38,201 nucleotides of DNA, taken from an uncultured Lachnospiraceae bacterium (GTDB lineage: Bacteria > Bacillota > Clostridia > Lachnospirales > Lachnospiraceae). Positions 17,635 through 26,345 of the stretch are shown in pieces (the stretch's first letter is position 1; each line of letters begins with the position of its first letter). A model generated the notes under the pieces. It saw nothing but the letters and a program-made list of their open reading frames with translations, ran no database searches and was not told the origin of the DNA. The DNA is taken from the NCBI GenBank assembly GCA_902774125.1, contig CACYHD010000018.1:1-38201 (forward strand). Reading direction: 5' to 3'. Position numbers and translations under genes: made by a program.

Positions 17635-18630
17635 TTATGCCTGTGCCTGAACTGCAGTAATTGCGACTACACCAACAATATCATCTACGCTACATCCTCT
17701 AGATAAGTCATTTATTGGCTTAGCAATGCCCTGGCATAACGGACCATATGCTTCTGCGTTACCTAGTCTTTGTAATAGCTTATATCCAATATTTCCTGCA
17801 TCCAAATCAGGGAAAATTAAAACGTTAGCATTACCTGCAACCTTGCTTTCTGGAGCCTTGAATGCAGCAATTTCAGGTACAAGAGCTGCATCTGTTTGTA
17901 ATTCTCCATCAATCAAATATTGAGGATATTCTTTTTGAGCAATAGCTGTAGCTTCTACAACTTTGTCAACGTCAGGATGAGCCGCACTACCGTGTGTAGA
18001 ATGAGAAAGCATAGCTACTCTCGCCTCATCTCCAACTAAAAATTCGTATGATGCTGCAGAACTAGCTGCGATATCTGCAAGCTGTACTGCATTAGGGTTC
18101 TGATTAAGACCGCAATCACCCAAAACGAAAACTTCATCTTCTTCTCCAGTATCTCTGTGTGGTACACAAATAACAAAGAAAGCAGAAACAAGCTTGCTTC
18201 CTGGCTTAGTTTTGATAATCTGAAGTGATGGTCTAAGTGTATTAGCACTTGAGTGACAAGCACCAGAAACAACACCGTCAGCATCCCCTGACAAAACCAT
18301 CATGCAAGCATAGTACATAAAATCAGTAACAAGCATCGCATGTGCGTTTTCCAAAGTAACACCTTTGGCTTTTCTTATTTCGTAAAACTGCTCTGCATAC
18401 TCCTTAGTCTTAGGTGATTTTTTAGGATTGATAATCTCAGCACCTGAGATATCTGTATCTTTTGCATACTTTTTAATCATTTCATCAGTAGCAAGAATAA
18501 CAATATCCGCAAAATCATCTTTAAGGATTTTTTCAGCAGCCTTGTATGTTCTAGAATCCATTCCTTCTGGAAGGACTATTTTTTTACGGTTTGTTTTGGC
18601 TTTTTCTTTTAAAGAATTGATAAAGTCCAT
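17635..18630 (-). CDS. pta: Phosphate acetyltransferase
   Basis: Pta converts acetyl-CoA and phosphate to acetyl phosphate and CoA, feeding AckA. It has 331 residues, the short single-domain clostridial form without the N-terminal regulatory domains of the E. coli enzyme. Typical segments are KIVLPEGMDSRTYKAA, DGVVSGACHSSANTLRPSLQIIKT, VFVLGDCGLNQNPNA, VAMLSHSTHGSA and NVLIFPDLDAGNIGYKLLQRL. An AAAGGAG site precedes the ATG. It is divergent from tmcAL and has its own promoter. Confidence 0.97.
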   Translation of the reverse strand: MDFINSLKEKAKTNRKKIVLPEGMDSRTYKAAEKILKDDFADIVILATDEMIKKYAKDTDISGAEIINPKKSPKTKEYAEQFYEIRKAKGVTLENAHAMLVTDFMYYACMMVLSGDADGVVSGACHSSANTLRPSLQIIKTKPGSKLVSAFFVICVPHRDTGEEDEVFVLGDCGLNQNPNAVQLADIAASSAASYEFLVGDEARVAMLSHSTHGSAAHPDVDKVVEATAIAQKEYPQYLIDGELQTDAALVPEIAAFKAPESKVAGNANVLIFPDLDAGNIGYKLLQRLGNAEAYGPLCQGIAKPINDLSRGCSVDDIVGVVAITAVQAQA

Positions 18631-18660
18631 ATTAGTTCTCCTTTTTTTAAACTATCTTTT

Positions 18661-18689
18661 ATTATATTACAATTAAGGTGTATTAACAA
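18661..18689 (-). promoter_or_regulatory. Promoter for pta-ackA
   Basis: On the minus strand, TTGTTA (18689-18684), a 17-base spacer and a perfect TATAAT (18666-18661) lie in the divergent pta/tmcAL intergenic region, about 30 bases before the pta start. Confidence 0.65.
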
Positions 18690-18733
18690 CAAACAACGTA
18701 ACAAAATTTTATATTTTTTCCGATGTTGAAAAA

Positions 18734-18762
18734 TTGAATTTTATTATAAATAGTGCTAAAAT
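18734..18762 (+). promoter_or_regulatory. Promoter for tmcAL
   Basis: TTGAAT (18734-18739), a 17-base spacer and an extended TGCTAAAAT -10 (18757-18762) lie upstream of the only plus-strand gene. The predicted leader is about 10 bases and holds a GAGG site before the ATG at 18779. Confidence 0.55.
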
Positions 18763-18778
18763 TTTTTCGAGGTAAAAT

Positions 18779-19993
18779 ATGGTAAATATTGGTGTTATAG
18801 CAGAATACAATCCGTTTCACAACGGACATAAATATTTGATAGACAAGGCCAAAAGCATAACAAAGTCCGATAACGCTGTAGTTGTTTGCAGTGGCAATTA
18901 CGTTCAACGCGGTGAACCTGCCATTTTTGACAAGTACACAAGAGCCAAGCAGGCTATTAGGGCTGGAGTTGATGCTATTTTTGAGTTGCCTGTCTATTAT
19001 GCCACTGCTTCTGCCGAAACATTTGCCAGAGCTTCAGTTAAGTTTTTTATCGATCTAGGCTGCATTGATTATATTTGTTTTGGCTGCGAGACCGACAACA
19101 TCGCAATTCTCCCTCAAATCGCCAAAATCTTACACAACGAGCCTGAAGAATACAAACAAATGTTGGCCGAACAGCTCAAGGAGGGATTATCTTTTCCTAA
19201 AGCCAGATCAATCGCCTTGGAGAAATATTGCAAAGAATACTCATCTATTAGCGATGCAGAAATTTCATTAACATTGAAATCATCCAACAACATTCTTGCG
19301 ATTGAGTATCTCAAAGCTCTTCTCCACTTTAATTCTAATATCAAGCCAGTTGCAATAAAACGAATCGGCGAAGCATATACATCCGCTTCTCTCGACTCAG
19401 ATTTTGTGTCTGCAACTGCAATTAGAAAGGCTGTTTTTGAAGGCAAAAACATTTCTTACTTTGTTCCACAGTCTTCATTACCGATATTAAATGAAGCTAA
19501 GCCTTTGTGCATGAAAGATTTTGAGTTGATTTTGGGCGAAAAGCTTTCTAACATCAACCAAAAACAATGGTTTGAAGTACCCGGAGACCTGGCCAAGCGA
19601 ATCAACAATAATAGTCAATCTTATACAGATCTAGAACATTTGCTCAACGCATTATATACTAAAAATTACACAAACACTTCTATTGCTAGATCACTTATAA
19701 AAACAATGTTAGAGATTGACAACATACAAGTTGACAAGTTTATTGAAGACGGCTATCACTACAACGCCAGATTATTGGGGCTTAACAGAGATTCAACAAT
19801 TATGGGAATCATTAATGACAATTCATCCATTCCTATTATCAGCCGCTATTCGCAATATTACAGAGATGCATCCGGCGTCGAAAAACAAGCACTCAACTTA
19901 AATCTTCAAGCTGACAATCTTTATAGATTAGTTTATATGACTAAGTATAAAGAAATTATTCCTAATGAATTCGAGCAACATATGATTACATAA
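18779..19993 (+). CDS. tmcAL: tRNA(Met) cytidine acetate ligase TmcAL (YlbM family)
   Basis: TmcAL makes N4-acetylcytidine at the wobble base of elongator tRNA-Met, using acetate and ATP through an acetyl-adenylate. It has 404 residues, the usual length. The N-terminal nucleotidyltransferase fold begins IGVIAEYNPFHNGHKYLI with the HxGH motif at 14-17, followed by VVCSGNYVQRGEPAIFDKY and RASVKFFIDLGCIDYICFG. The C-terminal tRNA-binding half is less conserved, and YNARLLGLNRDS is recognisable. It is the only plus-strand gene, divergent from pta-ackA, which generates the acetate it uses, and it ends at a two-way terminator. Confidence 0.93.
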   Translation: MVNIGVIAEYNPFHNGHKYLIDKAKSITKSDNAVVVCSGNYVQRGEPAIFDKYTRAKQAIRAGVDAIFELPVYYATASAETFARASVKFFIDLGCIDYICFGCETDNIAILPQIAKILHNEPEEYKQMLAEQLKEGLSFPKARSIALEKYCKEYSSISDAEISLTLKSSNNILAIEYLKALLHFNSNIKPVAIKRIGEAYTSASLDSDFVSATAIRKAVFEGKNISYFVPQSSLPILNEAKPLCMKDFELILGEKLSNINQKQWFEVPGDLAKRINNNSQSYTDLEHLLNALYTKNYTNTSIARSLIKTMLEIDNIQVDKFIEDGYHYNARLLGLNRDSTIMGIINDNSSIPIISRYSQYYRDASGVEKQALNLNLQADNLYRLVYMTKYKEIIPNEFEQHMIT

Positions 19994-20033
19994 AAAAAGA
20001 ACCTTATCAAAAAAACGATAAGATTCTTTTTTT
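19992..20033. terminator. Bidirectional terminator between tmcAL and the PFL-family gene
   Basis: AAAAAAAGAACCTTATC and GATAAGATTCTTTTTTT form a long stem with an 8-base loop, with a run of As on one side and Ts on the other. It lies between two converging genes and should stop transcription both ways. Confidence 0.85.
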
Positions 20034-20048
20034 ATATGCATGTATATA

Positions 20049-21413
20049 TTAGTTTTTGAAACTATGAATAGGTGCTGGAATTCTTCCCTTTCTGTTTACG
20101 AAATTGTCACATGAGAAATTGTTTACCGGCATAATTGGAGCATATCCAAGTAATCCACCAAATTCTACTGTTTCTCCAACATCCTTACCAATTACTGGAA
20201 TAATTCTAACAGCTGTAGTTTTTTGGTTAACCATACCAATTGCAGCTTCATCAGCGATAATACCTGCTATTGTTGTAGCTTTAGTATCGCCAGGAATAGC
20301 AATCATATCCAAACCTACTGAACATACACATGTCATTGCTTCAAGTTTTTCAAGAGTCAAAGCACCTTTCTCAACAGCTTCGATCATACCCTGATCCTCG
20401 CTGACAGGAATGAATGCACCACTCAAACCACCAACATAAGAAGATGCCATAACGCCGCCCTTCTTAACCTGGTCGTTAAGCATTGCAAGAGCAGCTGTAG
20501 TTCCAGGAGCACCAGCATGTTCCAAACCAATTTCTTCAAGAATATTGGCAACACTATCACCGATAGCTGGTGTAGGTGCAAGTGACAAGTCAACGATTCC
20601 GAAAGGAACGCCTAGTCTCTTAGCTGCTTCATTAGCAACAAGCTGACCTACTCTTGTAACCTTAAATGCAGTTTTCTTTATTGTATCGCTGAGAACATCA
20701 AAGCTCTCGCCTCTAACCTTTTTAATAGCATGTCTTACAACGCCAGGGCCTGATACACCAACGTTAATAATAACATCAGCCTCTGTAACACCGTGGAAAG
20801 CACCAGCCATAAATGGGTTGTCGTCTGGAGCGTTGCAAAAAACAACTAGCTTAGCACAACCTAGTGAATCCTCATCCTTAGTCATCATCGCTGTTTCTTT
20901 GACAATCTCACCCATTAATCTGACAGCATCCATATTGATTCCTGTTTTTGTAGAACCAATGTTTACTGAACTACAAACTCTTTCAGTTGTAGCTAATGCT
21001 TCAGGAATAGATTTGATAAGAAGCTCTTCTGCAGGTGTCATACCTTTGTTAACCAAAGCTGAATAACCACCTAGGAAGTTTACGCCAACTTCCTTGGCAA
21101 CTTTGTCTAGTGTCTGGGCAATAGAAACAAAATCTTTGCTTGTCTTGCAAGCCTGACCGCCAACCAAAGCGATTGGAGTTACACTAATTCTCTTGTTAAC
21201 GATAGGAATACCATATTCCTTAGAGATAGCTTCGCCTGTCTCTACAAGATTTCCTGCATATTTTTTTATCTTGTCATAAATATTCTGATTGAGCTTGTCG
21301 ATGTCATCAGTTATACAATCAAGCAAACTGATACCCATTGTAATAGTTCTAACATCTAGGTTGTAATGCTCAATCATTTTGTTAGTTTCTAAAACTTCAA
21401 ATTGGTTTATCAT
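20049..21413 (-). CDS. PFL family protein (UPF0210/DUF711)
   Basis: This 454-residue conserved protein of unknown function belongs to the UPF0210 family, which is structurally related to pyruvate formate-lyase. It begins [20 protein letters not shown] with the family's [10 protein letters not shown]-like segment and contains [47 protein letters not shown] and [13 protein letters not shown]. No glycyl-radical motif of true PFL is evident, so formate-lyase activity should not be assumed. It is 31 bases downstream of an ACT-domain gene, a widely conserved pair, and ends at the two-way terminator. Confidence 0.9.
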   Translation of the reverse strand: MINQFEVLETNKMIEHYNLDVRTITMGISLLDCITDDIDKLNQNIYDKIKKYAGNLVETGEAISKEYGIPIVNKRISVTPIALVGGQACKTSKDFVSIAQTLDKVAKEVGVNFLGGYSALVNKGMTPAEELLIKSIPEALATTERVCSSVNIGSTKTGINMDAVRLMGEIVKETAMMTKDEDSLGCAKLVVFCNAPDDNPFMAGAFHGVTEADVIINVGVSGPGVVRHAIKKVRGESFDVLSDTIKKTAFKVTRVGQLVANEAAKRLGVPFGIVDLSLAPTPAIGDSVANILEEIGLEHAGAPGTTAALAMLNDQVKKGGVMASSYVGGLSGAFIPVSEDQGMIEAVEKGALTLEKLEAMTCVCSVGLDMIAIPGDTKATTIAGIIADEAAIGMVNQKTTAVRIIPVIGKDVGETVEFGGLLGYAPIMPVNNFSCDNFVNRKGRIPAPIHSFKN

Positions 21414-21444
21414 ATTATTCTCCTAAATCGTTTTATACCTTTAA

Positions 21445-21717
21445 TTATATTCTGTGCATGCTTGCAAAAATATCTTCGTGCTGTGCCTTAATGCTTACAC
21501 CAATTTCCTCGCCAAGTTTATCTAACTCGTCTGAAAGAACATCTGATGAAACTGTGCAATTAGAAGCATCAACAATCATCATCATATTAAAGTATCCCTG
21601 AACGATAGTCTGTGAAATATCAAGGATGTTAACTTCGTGTTCTGAAAGGTATGTACAAACCTTTGCAATAATACCAACTGTATCTTTTCCTACTACTGTT
21701 ATTATTGTTTTACTCAT
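21445..21717 (-). CDS. ACT domain-containing protein (UPF0237)
   Basis: This protein of about 90 residues is a single ACT domain, a small ligand-binding fold that usually senses amino acids. It begins MSKTIITVVGKDTVGIIAKV and contains LSEHEVNILDISQTIVQGYFNM. I chose the ATG at 21717 because GGAGG lies 5 bases before it. The upstream ATG at 21729 overlaps the stop of the preceding gene and would bury that site. It almost always accompanies a UPF0210 gene, present here 31 bases downstream. The ligand is unknown. Confidence 0.9.
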   Translation of the reverse strand: MSKTIITVVGKDTVGIIAKVCTYLSEHEVNILDISQTIVQGYFNMMMIVDASNCTVSSDVLSDELDKLGEEIGVSIKAQHEDIFASMHRI

Positions 21718-21728
21718 ATTTTCCTCCA

Positions 21729-22520
21729 TTAAACAACAATTTTGACTGATGGTGACTTGCGATTAGCCACCTTTATTTCTATATCATCAGATGTAATATC
21801 TGAATCTGACATGTCTAACTCATTTCTTACTGTTTGGTAAGCTAGATCCGGATAATTGTTCTCGCCACTCAAATGGCCAAGAATGACATGTTTGAGCCTG
21901 GATGATGATATCTCATCAACGAGCTTAGCACATGTTTCGTTGGACAAATGTCCTTGATCACTCCAAATTCGAGTTTTAAGATTATATGGATAAGGTCCAA
22001 CCTGAAGCATATTCACATCATGGTTAGCTTCAACTAGCAATCCATCTAGACCTTGAAGCTGTTGTACAAGTCCCTTGTCGTAGCAACCTAGGTCAGTTAC
22101 AACTGCAACAGCCGAATCATCTGACTCAAATCTGTACAACACAGGTTCTGCAGCATCGTGTTTAGTAGCTATTGGTTTCACTACAATATCATTGATTTCA
22201 ACACGTTCATCTATTACATTGAATAGACTATAATCGACTGGCCCTAGATCTATTTCATTTTTGAGACAATCAATTGTACCTTTTGAACCATAAACTGGTG
22301 TTGCAAACGATCTAAGATATACTCCAAGTCCTTTAATATGATCAAGATGCTCATGTGTTATAAAAATAGCATCGATGTCACTTGGTTTTGTATCAAAAAA
22401 TTCAAGTCCCTCAACTACTCTTTTGCGACTTATGCCTATATCTACAATTATATTGGCATTATCGCTCTTTACTAATATACAATTACCACTACTTCCGCTT
22501 GCGATTGACGCTAGTTCCAT
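21729..22520 (-). CDS. Metallo-beta-lactamase-fold hydrolase (YycJ/WalJ-like)
   Basis: This 263-residue metal-dependent hydrolase resembles YycJ/WalJ, a family linked to DNA metabolism and cell-wall regulation in Firmicutes. It begins MELASIASGSSGNCILVKSD, typical of the group, and has the zinc motif THEHLDHIKGLG (His56, His58, Asp60, His61). Further metal ligands lie in IATKHDAAEP, VTDLGCYD, VEANHDVNML and ILGHLSGENN. A GAGG site precedes the ATG. It does not sit with walRK here, so the name WalJ is by similarity only. It heads the group with the ACT and PFL genes. Confidence 0.85.
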   Translation of the reverse strand: MELASIASGSSGNCILVKSDNANIIVDIGISRKRVVEGLEFFDTKPSDIDAIFITHEHLDHIKGLGVYLRSFATPVYGSKGTIDCLKNEIDLGPVDYSLFNVIDERVEINDIVVKPIATKHDAAEPVLYRFESDDSAVAVVTDLGCYDKGLVQQLQGLDGLLVEANHDVNMLQVGPYPYNLKTRIWSDQGHLSNETCAKLVDEISSSRLKHVILGHLSGENNYPDLAYQTVRNELDMSDSDITSDDIEIKVANRKSPSVKIVV

Positions 22521-22537
22521 AATACCTCTTTATACAA

Positions 22538-22565
22538 GAAAAAAGGGCATTTAAGATGCCCTTTT
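22538..22565 (-). terminator. Terminator after the coiled-coil gene
   Basis: AAAAGGGCAT and ATGCCCTTTT form a 10-bp stem with a 5-base loop, followed on the minus strand by TTCTTG after a T6 run. It ends the rsmD-coaD-coiled-coil group. Confidence 0.85.
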
Positions 22566-22578
22566 AAACCTTAATTAA

Positions 22579-23172
22579 TTACTGTTCCAAATCTACTGCT
22601 ACATCTTCATTATCTTCTTCATATGATGGTTCATCATCCTGACCACTTAACTCTTTTCTACTCTGAACAACTACGTTGTATGAATCGTTCATATCGTTCA
22701 TCAACTTATTAGTTGAATCACCAAAACTCTGTAGTCCTGTAGAAAGAATGCTCTGGATATTAGCTAACATATCGTCTGTGTACTGAACAGCACGTGTTCT
22801 GTAATCGTTAGCTTCTGCTGTTGCAGAATCAAGAATACTCTGAGCTTCTGACTGAGCCTGATCAATAATAGAATTAGCTTCAGCATATGCTTTCTGCATA
22901 ATCTCGTGCTCACTTACAAGCTGATTGATATGTGCTGTTGCTTCAGCAATCATAGCCTCAGATCTTTCCTTAGCATCATTGATGATCGCATCTTTGTTAG
23001 CGATAATCTTCTGATATTTCTTTATTTCTTCTGGAGTTCTAAGTCTTAACTCTGCTAATAATTCATCAATGTCATCCTTATTAACAACGATCTTAGATGT
23101 AGATAATGGCTGGAATTTACAATTATCTATATATTCCTCAATTTCTGTGATAATCTGCTCAATTTTACTCAT
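22579..23172 (-). CDS. Coiled-coil protein of unknown function downstream of coaD
   Basis: This 197-residue charged, mostly helical protein has a long predicted coiled coil at about 60-150, with Ala/Glu/Gln heptads such as [20 protein letters not shown] and [20 protein letters not shown]. The acidic C-terminal tail is [19 protein letters not shown]. The helix resembles V-type ATPase subunit E/H or DivIVA-like coiled coils, and such proteins are often labelled 'ATPase', but no nucleotide-binding motif is present. Its ATG overlaps the coaD stop by 8 bases (ATGAGTAA), implying translational coupling. Function unknown; a cell-division or scaffold role is only a guess. Confidence 0.75.
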   Translation of the reverse strand: MSKIEQIITEIEEYIDNCKFQPLSTSKIVVNKDDIDELLAELRLRTPEEIKKYQKIIANKDAIINDAKERSEAMIAEATAHINQLVSEHEIMQKAYAEANSIIDQAQSEAQSILDSATAEANDYRTRAVQYTDDMLANIQSILSTGLQSFGDSTNKLMNDMNDSYNVVVQSRKELSGQDDEPSYEEDNEDVAVDLEQ

Positions 23173-23665
23173 TACTATTCTCCTTTAACTCTTCTACTTT
23201 TTGATAAACTAAACTTTTGATTTCTTCAGGGACAAACTTGGATATATCTCCACCGTGGAATGCAACTTCCTTAACAGTGCTAGAATTGAGATAAGAATAT
23301 TCCAATGTTGTACATAAGAATATTGTCTCGATTTCACTATCCAAAACACGATTTGTCTGAGACATCTGTAGTTCGTATTCAAAATCTGTGACAGCTCTCA
23401 ACCCTCTAATAATAACGTTGGCATTCATTTTCTTGGCAAAATCTACCAACAATCCATCAAATGCAATAACCTTAACATTAGGGATGTCTTGAATCACATC
23501 TTCTAACATTTTAACACGATTTTGAACATTAAACAATGGAGTTTTTGAATTGTTATTTAGGACTCCAACAATAAGTTCGTCACACATCTTAGATGATCTT
23601 CTTATCACATCTAGGTGTCCAAAAGTAACTGGGTCAAAGCTCCCTGGATATATTGCTCTTTTCAT
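23165..23665 (-). CDS. coaD: Phosphopantetheine adenylyltransferase
   Basis: CoaD joins ATP and 4'-phosphopantetheine to give dephospho-CoA, the penultimate step of CoA synthesis. It has 166 residues, full length. The nucleotidyltransferase motif [18 protein letters not shown] carries TxGH at 14-17, with [18 protein letters not shown] and [20 protein letters not shown] (ISSS-like loop). It starts 1 base after the rsmD stop, and its Shine-Dalgarno is inside rsmD. The rsmD-coaD pair is widely conserved. Confidence 0.96.
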   Translation of the reverse strand: MKRAIYPGSFDPVTFGHLDVIRRSSKMCDELIVGVLNNNSKTPLFNVQNRVKMLEDVIQDIPNVKVIAFDGLLVDFAKKMNANVIIRGLRAVTDFEYELQMSQTNRVLDSEIETIFLCTTLEYSYLNSSTVKEVAFHGGDISKFVPEEIKSLVYQKVEELKENSNE

Positions 23666-23666
23666 A

Positions 23667-24227
23667 CTAATCTCCTATCTTTTTGACAAAAATATGCTTA
23701 TTAGTCTTGTATGTTTTTTCTCTGACAACTTCAAAATCAAGGCCATCAACAAAACTGTTATCTGTATCAAGGGAAGCCTCAATAATAATCAAAGTGTCTT
23801 GATTTATTATACTAGAATTATTTAATTGTTCAAGCACATTTCTCTCGTGATTGTTATTATATGGCGGATCCATATAAACAACGTCAAAAACGTAATTGCC
23901 ACCTTCTAGATTAGCTATAGCATTAGAAACGTTCATTGGCATCACCTTGGCTTTATCCGCCAACTTAGTAAAGGCCAAATTTTCATTTATACAATTAATG
24001 GCTTTGGTATTATTCTCAACCAAAACAGCCTGATTAGCACCTCTACTCAATGCTTCTATACCAATTGCACCACTTCCACTAAACAAGTCCAAAAAGTTAG
24101 ATCCTGGAACATTGTTTTGAATAACGTTAAAAAGTGTTTCTTTAATTCGATCTGTAGTAGGTCTAGTATCGAGACCATCTATGGTTTTTAATCTTAAATG
24201 TCTTGCACTTCCGGCAATTACTCTCAT
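23667..24227 (-). CDS. rsmD: 16S rRNA (guanine-966-N2)-methyltransferase RsmD
   Basis: RsmD methylates G966 of 16S rRNA using S-adenosylmethionine. It is 186 residues long from the ATG at 24227-24225, which has GGAG 6 bases upstream. A TTG 12 bases earlier would include that site and is less likely. Motifs are [31 protein letters not shown], the SAM-binding [19 protein letters not shown] near 52 and the catalytic YMDPPYN near 128. It lies after the terminator of the S1-domain gene; no clear promoter was seen. Confidence 0.95.
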   Translation of the reverse strand: MRVIAGSARHLRLKTIDGLDTRPTTDRIKETLFNVIQNNVPGSNFLDLFSGSGAIGIEALSRGANQAVLVENNTKAINCINENLAFTKLADKAKVMPMNVSNAIANLEGGNYVFDVVYMDPPYNNNHERNVLEQLNNSSIINQDTLIIIEASLDTDNSFVDGLDFEVVREKTYKTNKHIFVKKIGD

Positions 24228-24245
24228 ATATAACTCCAATCTTAC

Positions 24246-24278
24246 AAAGAAAAAAGCAAGCGCAAGCGCCTGCTTTTT
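24246..24278 (-). terminator. Terminator after the S1-domain gene
   Basis: On the minus strand AAAAAGCAGGCGC pairs with GCGCTTGCTTTTT (one G-U pair), followed by TCTTTG. The GC-rich core and T tract make it a strong intrinsic terminator. Confidence 0.85.
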
Positions 24279-24309
24279 ATCTTAAATATTATACTGTTGC
24301 CTCTGCAGA

Positions 24310-25506
24310 CTATTCAGCATCTTCTGTAGCTTCTTCAGTTTCTTCAGCAGCTTCAGTTGTCTCTTCAACAGCTTCCTCAGCAACTTCTTCAGTAGCCTCA
24401 ACAGTTTCCTCTGTAGCCTCTACAGCCTCTTCTGTCTCTTCGTTATCTTCTTCTGGAAGAAGTACTTTTCTGCTTAAGCTAATCTTCTTTTCTTCTTCAT
24501 TGAAGTCAACAATCTTAGCTTCGATCTGCTCACCAACTTTTAATTCATCACTTGGCTTATCAACATGATGTCTAGCGATCTGTGAAATGTGAAGTAATGC
24601 ATCAACACCTGGCTCAATCTCAACGAAAGCACCAAAATCTGTCATTCTTGCAATTGTACCTGTAACAATAGCGCCAACAGCAAATTTCTCGCTAGCGTTT
24701 AACCATGGGTTAGTATCCTCGAACTTAAGACTTAAAGCAATCTTATCATCGTTGATATCCTTGATGAATGCTGTAACTTCATCGCCAACCTTGAAATGCT
24801 TACGTGGGTTACCAATTCTACCCCATGACATTTCTGAAATGTGTAACAAACCATCTGCACCACCGATATCGATGAATGCACCAAAATCAACAACAGATTT
24901 GACAACACCAGTAATTTCCTGACCAACTTCGATTTTCTCAAGAAGTGCGGCTTTGGCAGCTTCTTTCTCTTTTACGATAAGCTGTTTTCTGTCACCGATA
25001 ACTCTTCTCTTAGCTGGATCATATTCAGTAAGAACAAACTCTACTTCCTGATTCTTATACTTTGTCAAATCTCTCTCAAACATATCTGACACAAGACTTG
25101 CAGGGATGAATACTCTAGCACCTTCAACATCGACAGCCAAACCACCTTTAAGAATTTCAACAACTGGAGCTTTAATAACTTCGTTGTTGTCAAAAGCTTC
25201 TTTAAGTTTTTGGTTAGCTTTCTCTGCAGCAAGTCTCTTATATGATAAAGCAACCTGGCCGTCGCCATCATTTACCTTAAGGACTTTGACTGTAAGTTCA
25301 TCGCCTACTTTTAATTCAGCTGTCAGATCTTCTGCTGTGTTGGAATATTCATTCAAAGGCAAAATTCCATCGGCCTTATAACCAATGTTTAAAACAGCCT
25401 CCTCTGGCTTTACACTAATAACCTTTCCTTCAACAACGTCTCCGTTGTGAATAGATTTGATGCTTTCATCCAACATCTGTTCAAAATCGTAATTTACTTC
25501 TGACAT
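24310..25506 (-). CDS. rpsA: S1 RNA-binding domain protein (ribosomal protein S1-like)
   Basis: This 398-residue protein has four S1 (OB-fold) repeats. The first two are at about 18-85 (VVEGKVISVKPEEAVLNIGYKADG) and 103-165 (diverged). The third and fourth are at about 190-260 (GVVKSVVDFGAFIDIGGADG) and 277-347 (GTIARMTDFGAFVEIEPGVD). It probably helps mRNA binding at the ribosome, though Firmicute S1-like proteins are shorter than the six-repeat E. coli S1. The last 45 residues are a low-complexity acidic tail of Glu/Ala/Thr/Val. The start overlaps the ispH stop by 13 bases and has an AGGAGG site inside ispH. In many Clostridia, ispH and S1 are one fused gene. Confidence 0.88.
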   Translation of the reverse strand: MSEVNYDFEQMLDESIKSIHNGDVVEGKVISVKPEEAVLNIGYKADGILPLNEYSNTAEDLTAELKVGDELTVKVLKVNDGDGQVALSYKRLAAEKANQKLKEAFDNNEVIKAPVVEILKGGLAVDVEGARVFIPASLVSDMFERDLTKYKNQEVEFVLTEYDPAKRRVIGDRKQLIVKEKEAAKAALLEKIEVGQEITGVVKSVVDFGAFIDIGGADGLLHISEMSWGRIGNPRKHFKVGDEVTAFIKDINDDKIALSLKFEDTNPWLNASEKFAVGAIVTGTIARMTDFGAFVEIEPGVDALLHISQIARHHVDKPSDELKVGEQIEAKIVDFNEEEKKISLSRKVLLPEEDNEETEEAVEATEETVEATEEVAEEAVEETTEAAEETEEATEDAE

Positions 25507-26333
25507 TCGGTATGAACCTCCTCAATAATATTCTTTGGGGTTGAAGCCCCTGCTGTAATACCAATTCTAGAATATTGTCTAATCTTATCAAAATCCAAAT
25601 CATTAGCAGTCTGAATATAAAATGTGTTATCACACTCAGCGCTGCATATTTCATATAACTTTTGTGTGTTAGAACTATTCTTGCCACCAATAACAATCAT
25701 AGCGTCAACTTTGCGAGCAATTTCGCGGGCTTCTGCCTGTCTTGTATTAGTCGCATTGCATATAGTATTCACAACATTATAATCATAACCTTTTTGAGCA
25801 ATAATTTCAACCAAATTATTAAATTTAATTGGATTAAATGTTGTTTGTGATACAATAAATATCTTTTTGCCATCAGAAACATTGATTTTTTCAATATCAT
25901 CTTGATTTTCAACGACGAAGGATTCGCTTTTTACCCAGCCGCGAATACCTTCTACTTCAGGATGTTTCTCGTTTCCGATAATAACAATTATATTTCCTTT
26001 ACTGCTTTCTTCCTCTACAAGGTTATGTATTTTTTTAACAAAAGGACATGTCGCATCAACAATGCTATAACCTTTTTGCTCAATAGTTTCATAAACTTTC
26101 TTAGTAGCACCGTGCGATCTAATCACAACAATGCCTTGACCTTCCGGAAGTTCATCAATGTCATTAATCACTTCCACGCCCTTCGACGAAAGGTCATTTA
26201 CAACTTCTTCGTTATGAATAATTGGGCCATATGTGTATAGAGAGTTTTGTTTTTGGATTTCATCATAAACAGTGTCCACTGCCTTTTTTACTCCAAAACA
26301 AAATCCTGCACTTTTTGCAATAATAATTTCCAT
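25494..26333 (-). CDS. ispH: 4-hydroxy-3-methylbut-2-enyl diphosphate reductase
   Basis: IspH is the last enzyme of the MEP isoprenoid pathway. It reduces HMBPP to IPP and DMAPP with a [4Fe-4S] cluster. It has 279 residues. The three cluster cysteines are in AGFCFGVKKAV (Cys12), VDATCPFVKK (about 95) and VNTICNATNTRQAEA (about 192). IRSHGATK and GGKNSSNT are substrate-binding segments. CGGAG precedes the ATG. It follows cmk by 12 bases and overlaps the S1-domain gene by 13, so cmk-ispH-S1 should be one mRNA. Confidence 0.96.
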   Translation of the reverse strand: MEIIIAKSAGFCFGVKKAVDTVYDEIQKQNSLYTYGPIIHNEEVVNDLSSKGVEVINDIDELPEGQGIVVIRSHGATKKVYETIEQKGYSIVDATCPFVKKIHNLVEEESSKGNIIVIIGNEKHPEVEGIRGWVKSESFVVENQDDIEKINVSDGKKIFIVSQTTFNPIKFNNLVEIIAQKGYDYNVVNTICNATNTRQAEAREIARKVDAMIVIGGKNSSNTQKLYEICSAECDNTFYIQTANDLDFDKIRQYSRIGITAGASTPKNIIEEVHTECQK

Positions 26334-26345
26334 AACAAACTCCGA

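Noticed and set aside
19114-19452. A 112-codon minus-strand frame inside tmcAL
   Set aside because: It is antisense to a well-supported gene with full-length family similarity, and shows no start signal or motif of its own.
20049-21413. True pyruvate formate-lyase
   Set aside because: It is 454 residues, not about 750, and lacks the C-terminal glycyl-radical motif; it matches UPF0210 instead.
24310-24445. Short tandem repeat array or CRISPR-like repeats
   Set aside because: The repetition follows codons of an in-frame acidic tail, with no constant repeat length and no spacers.
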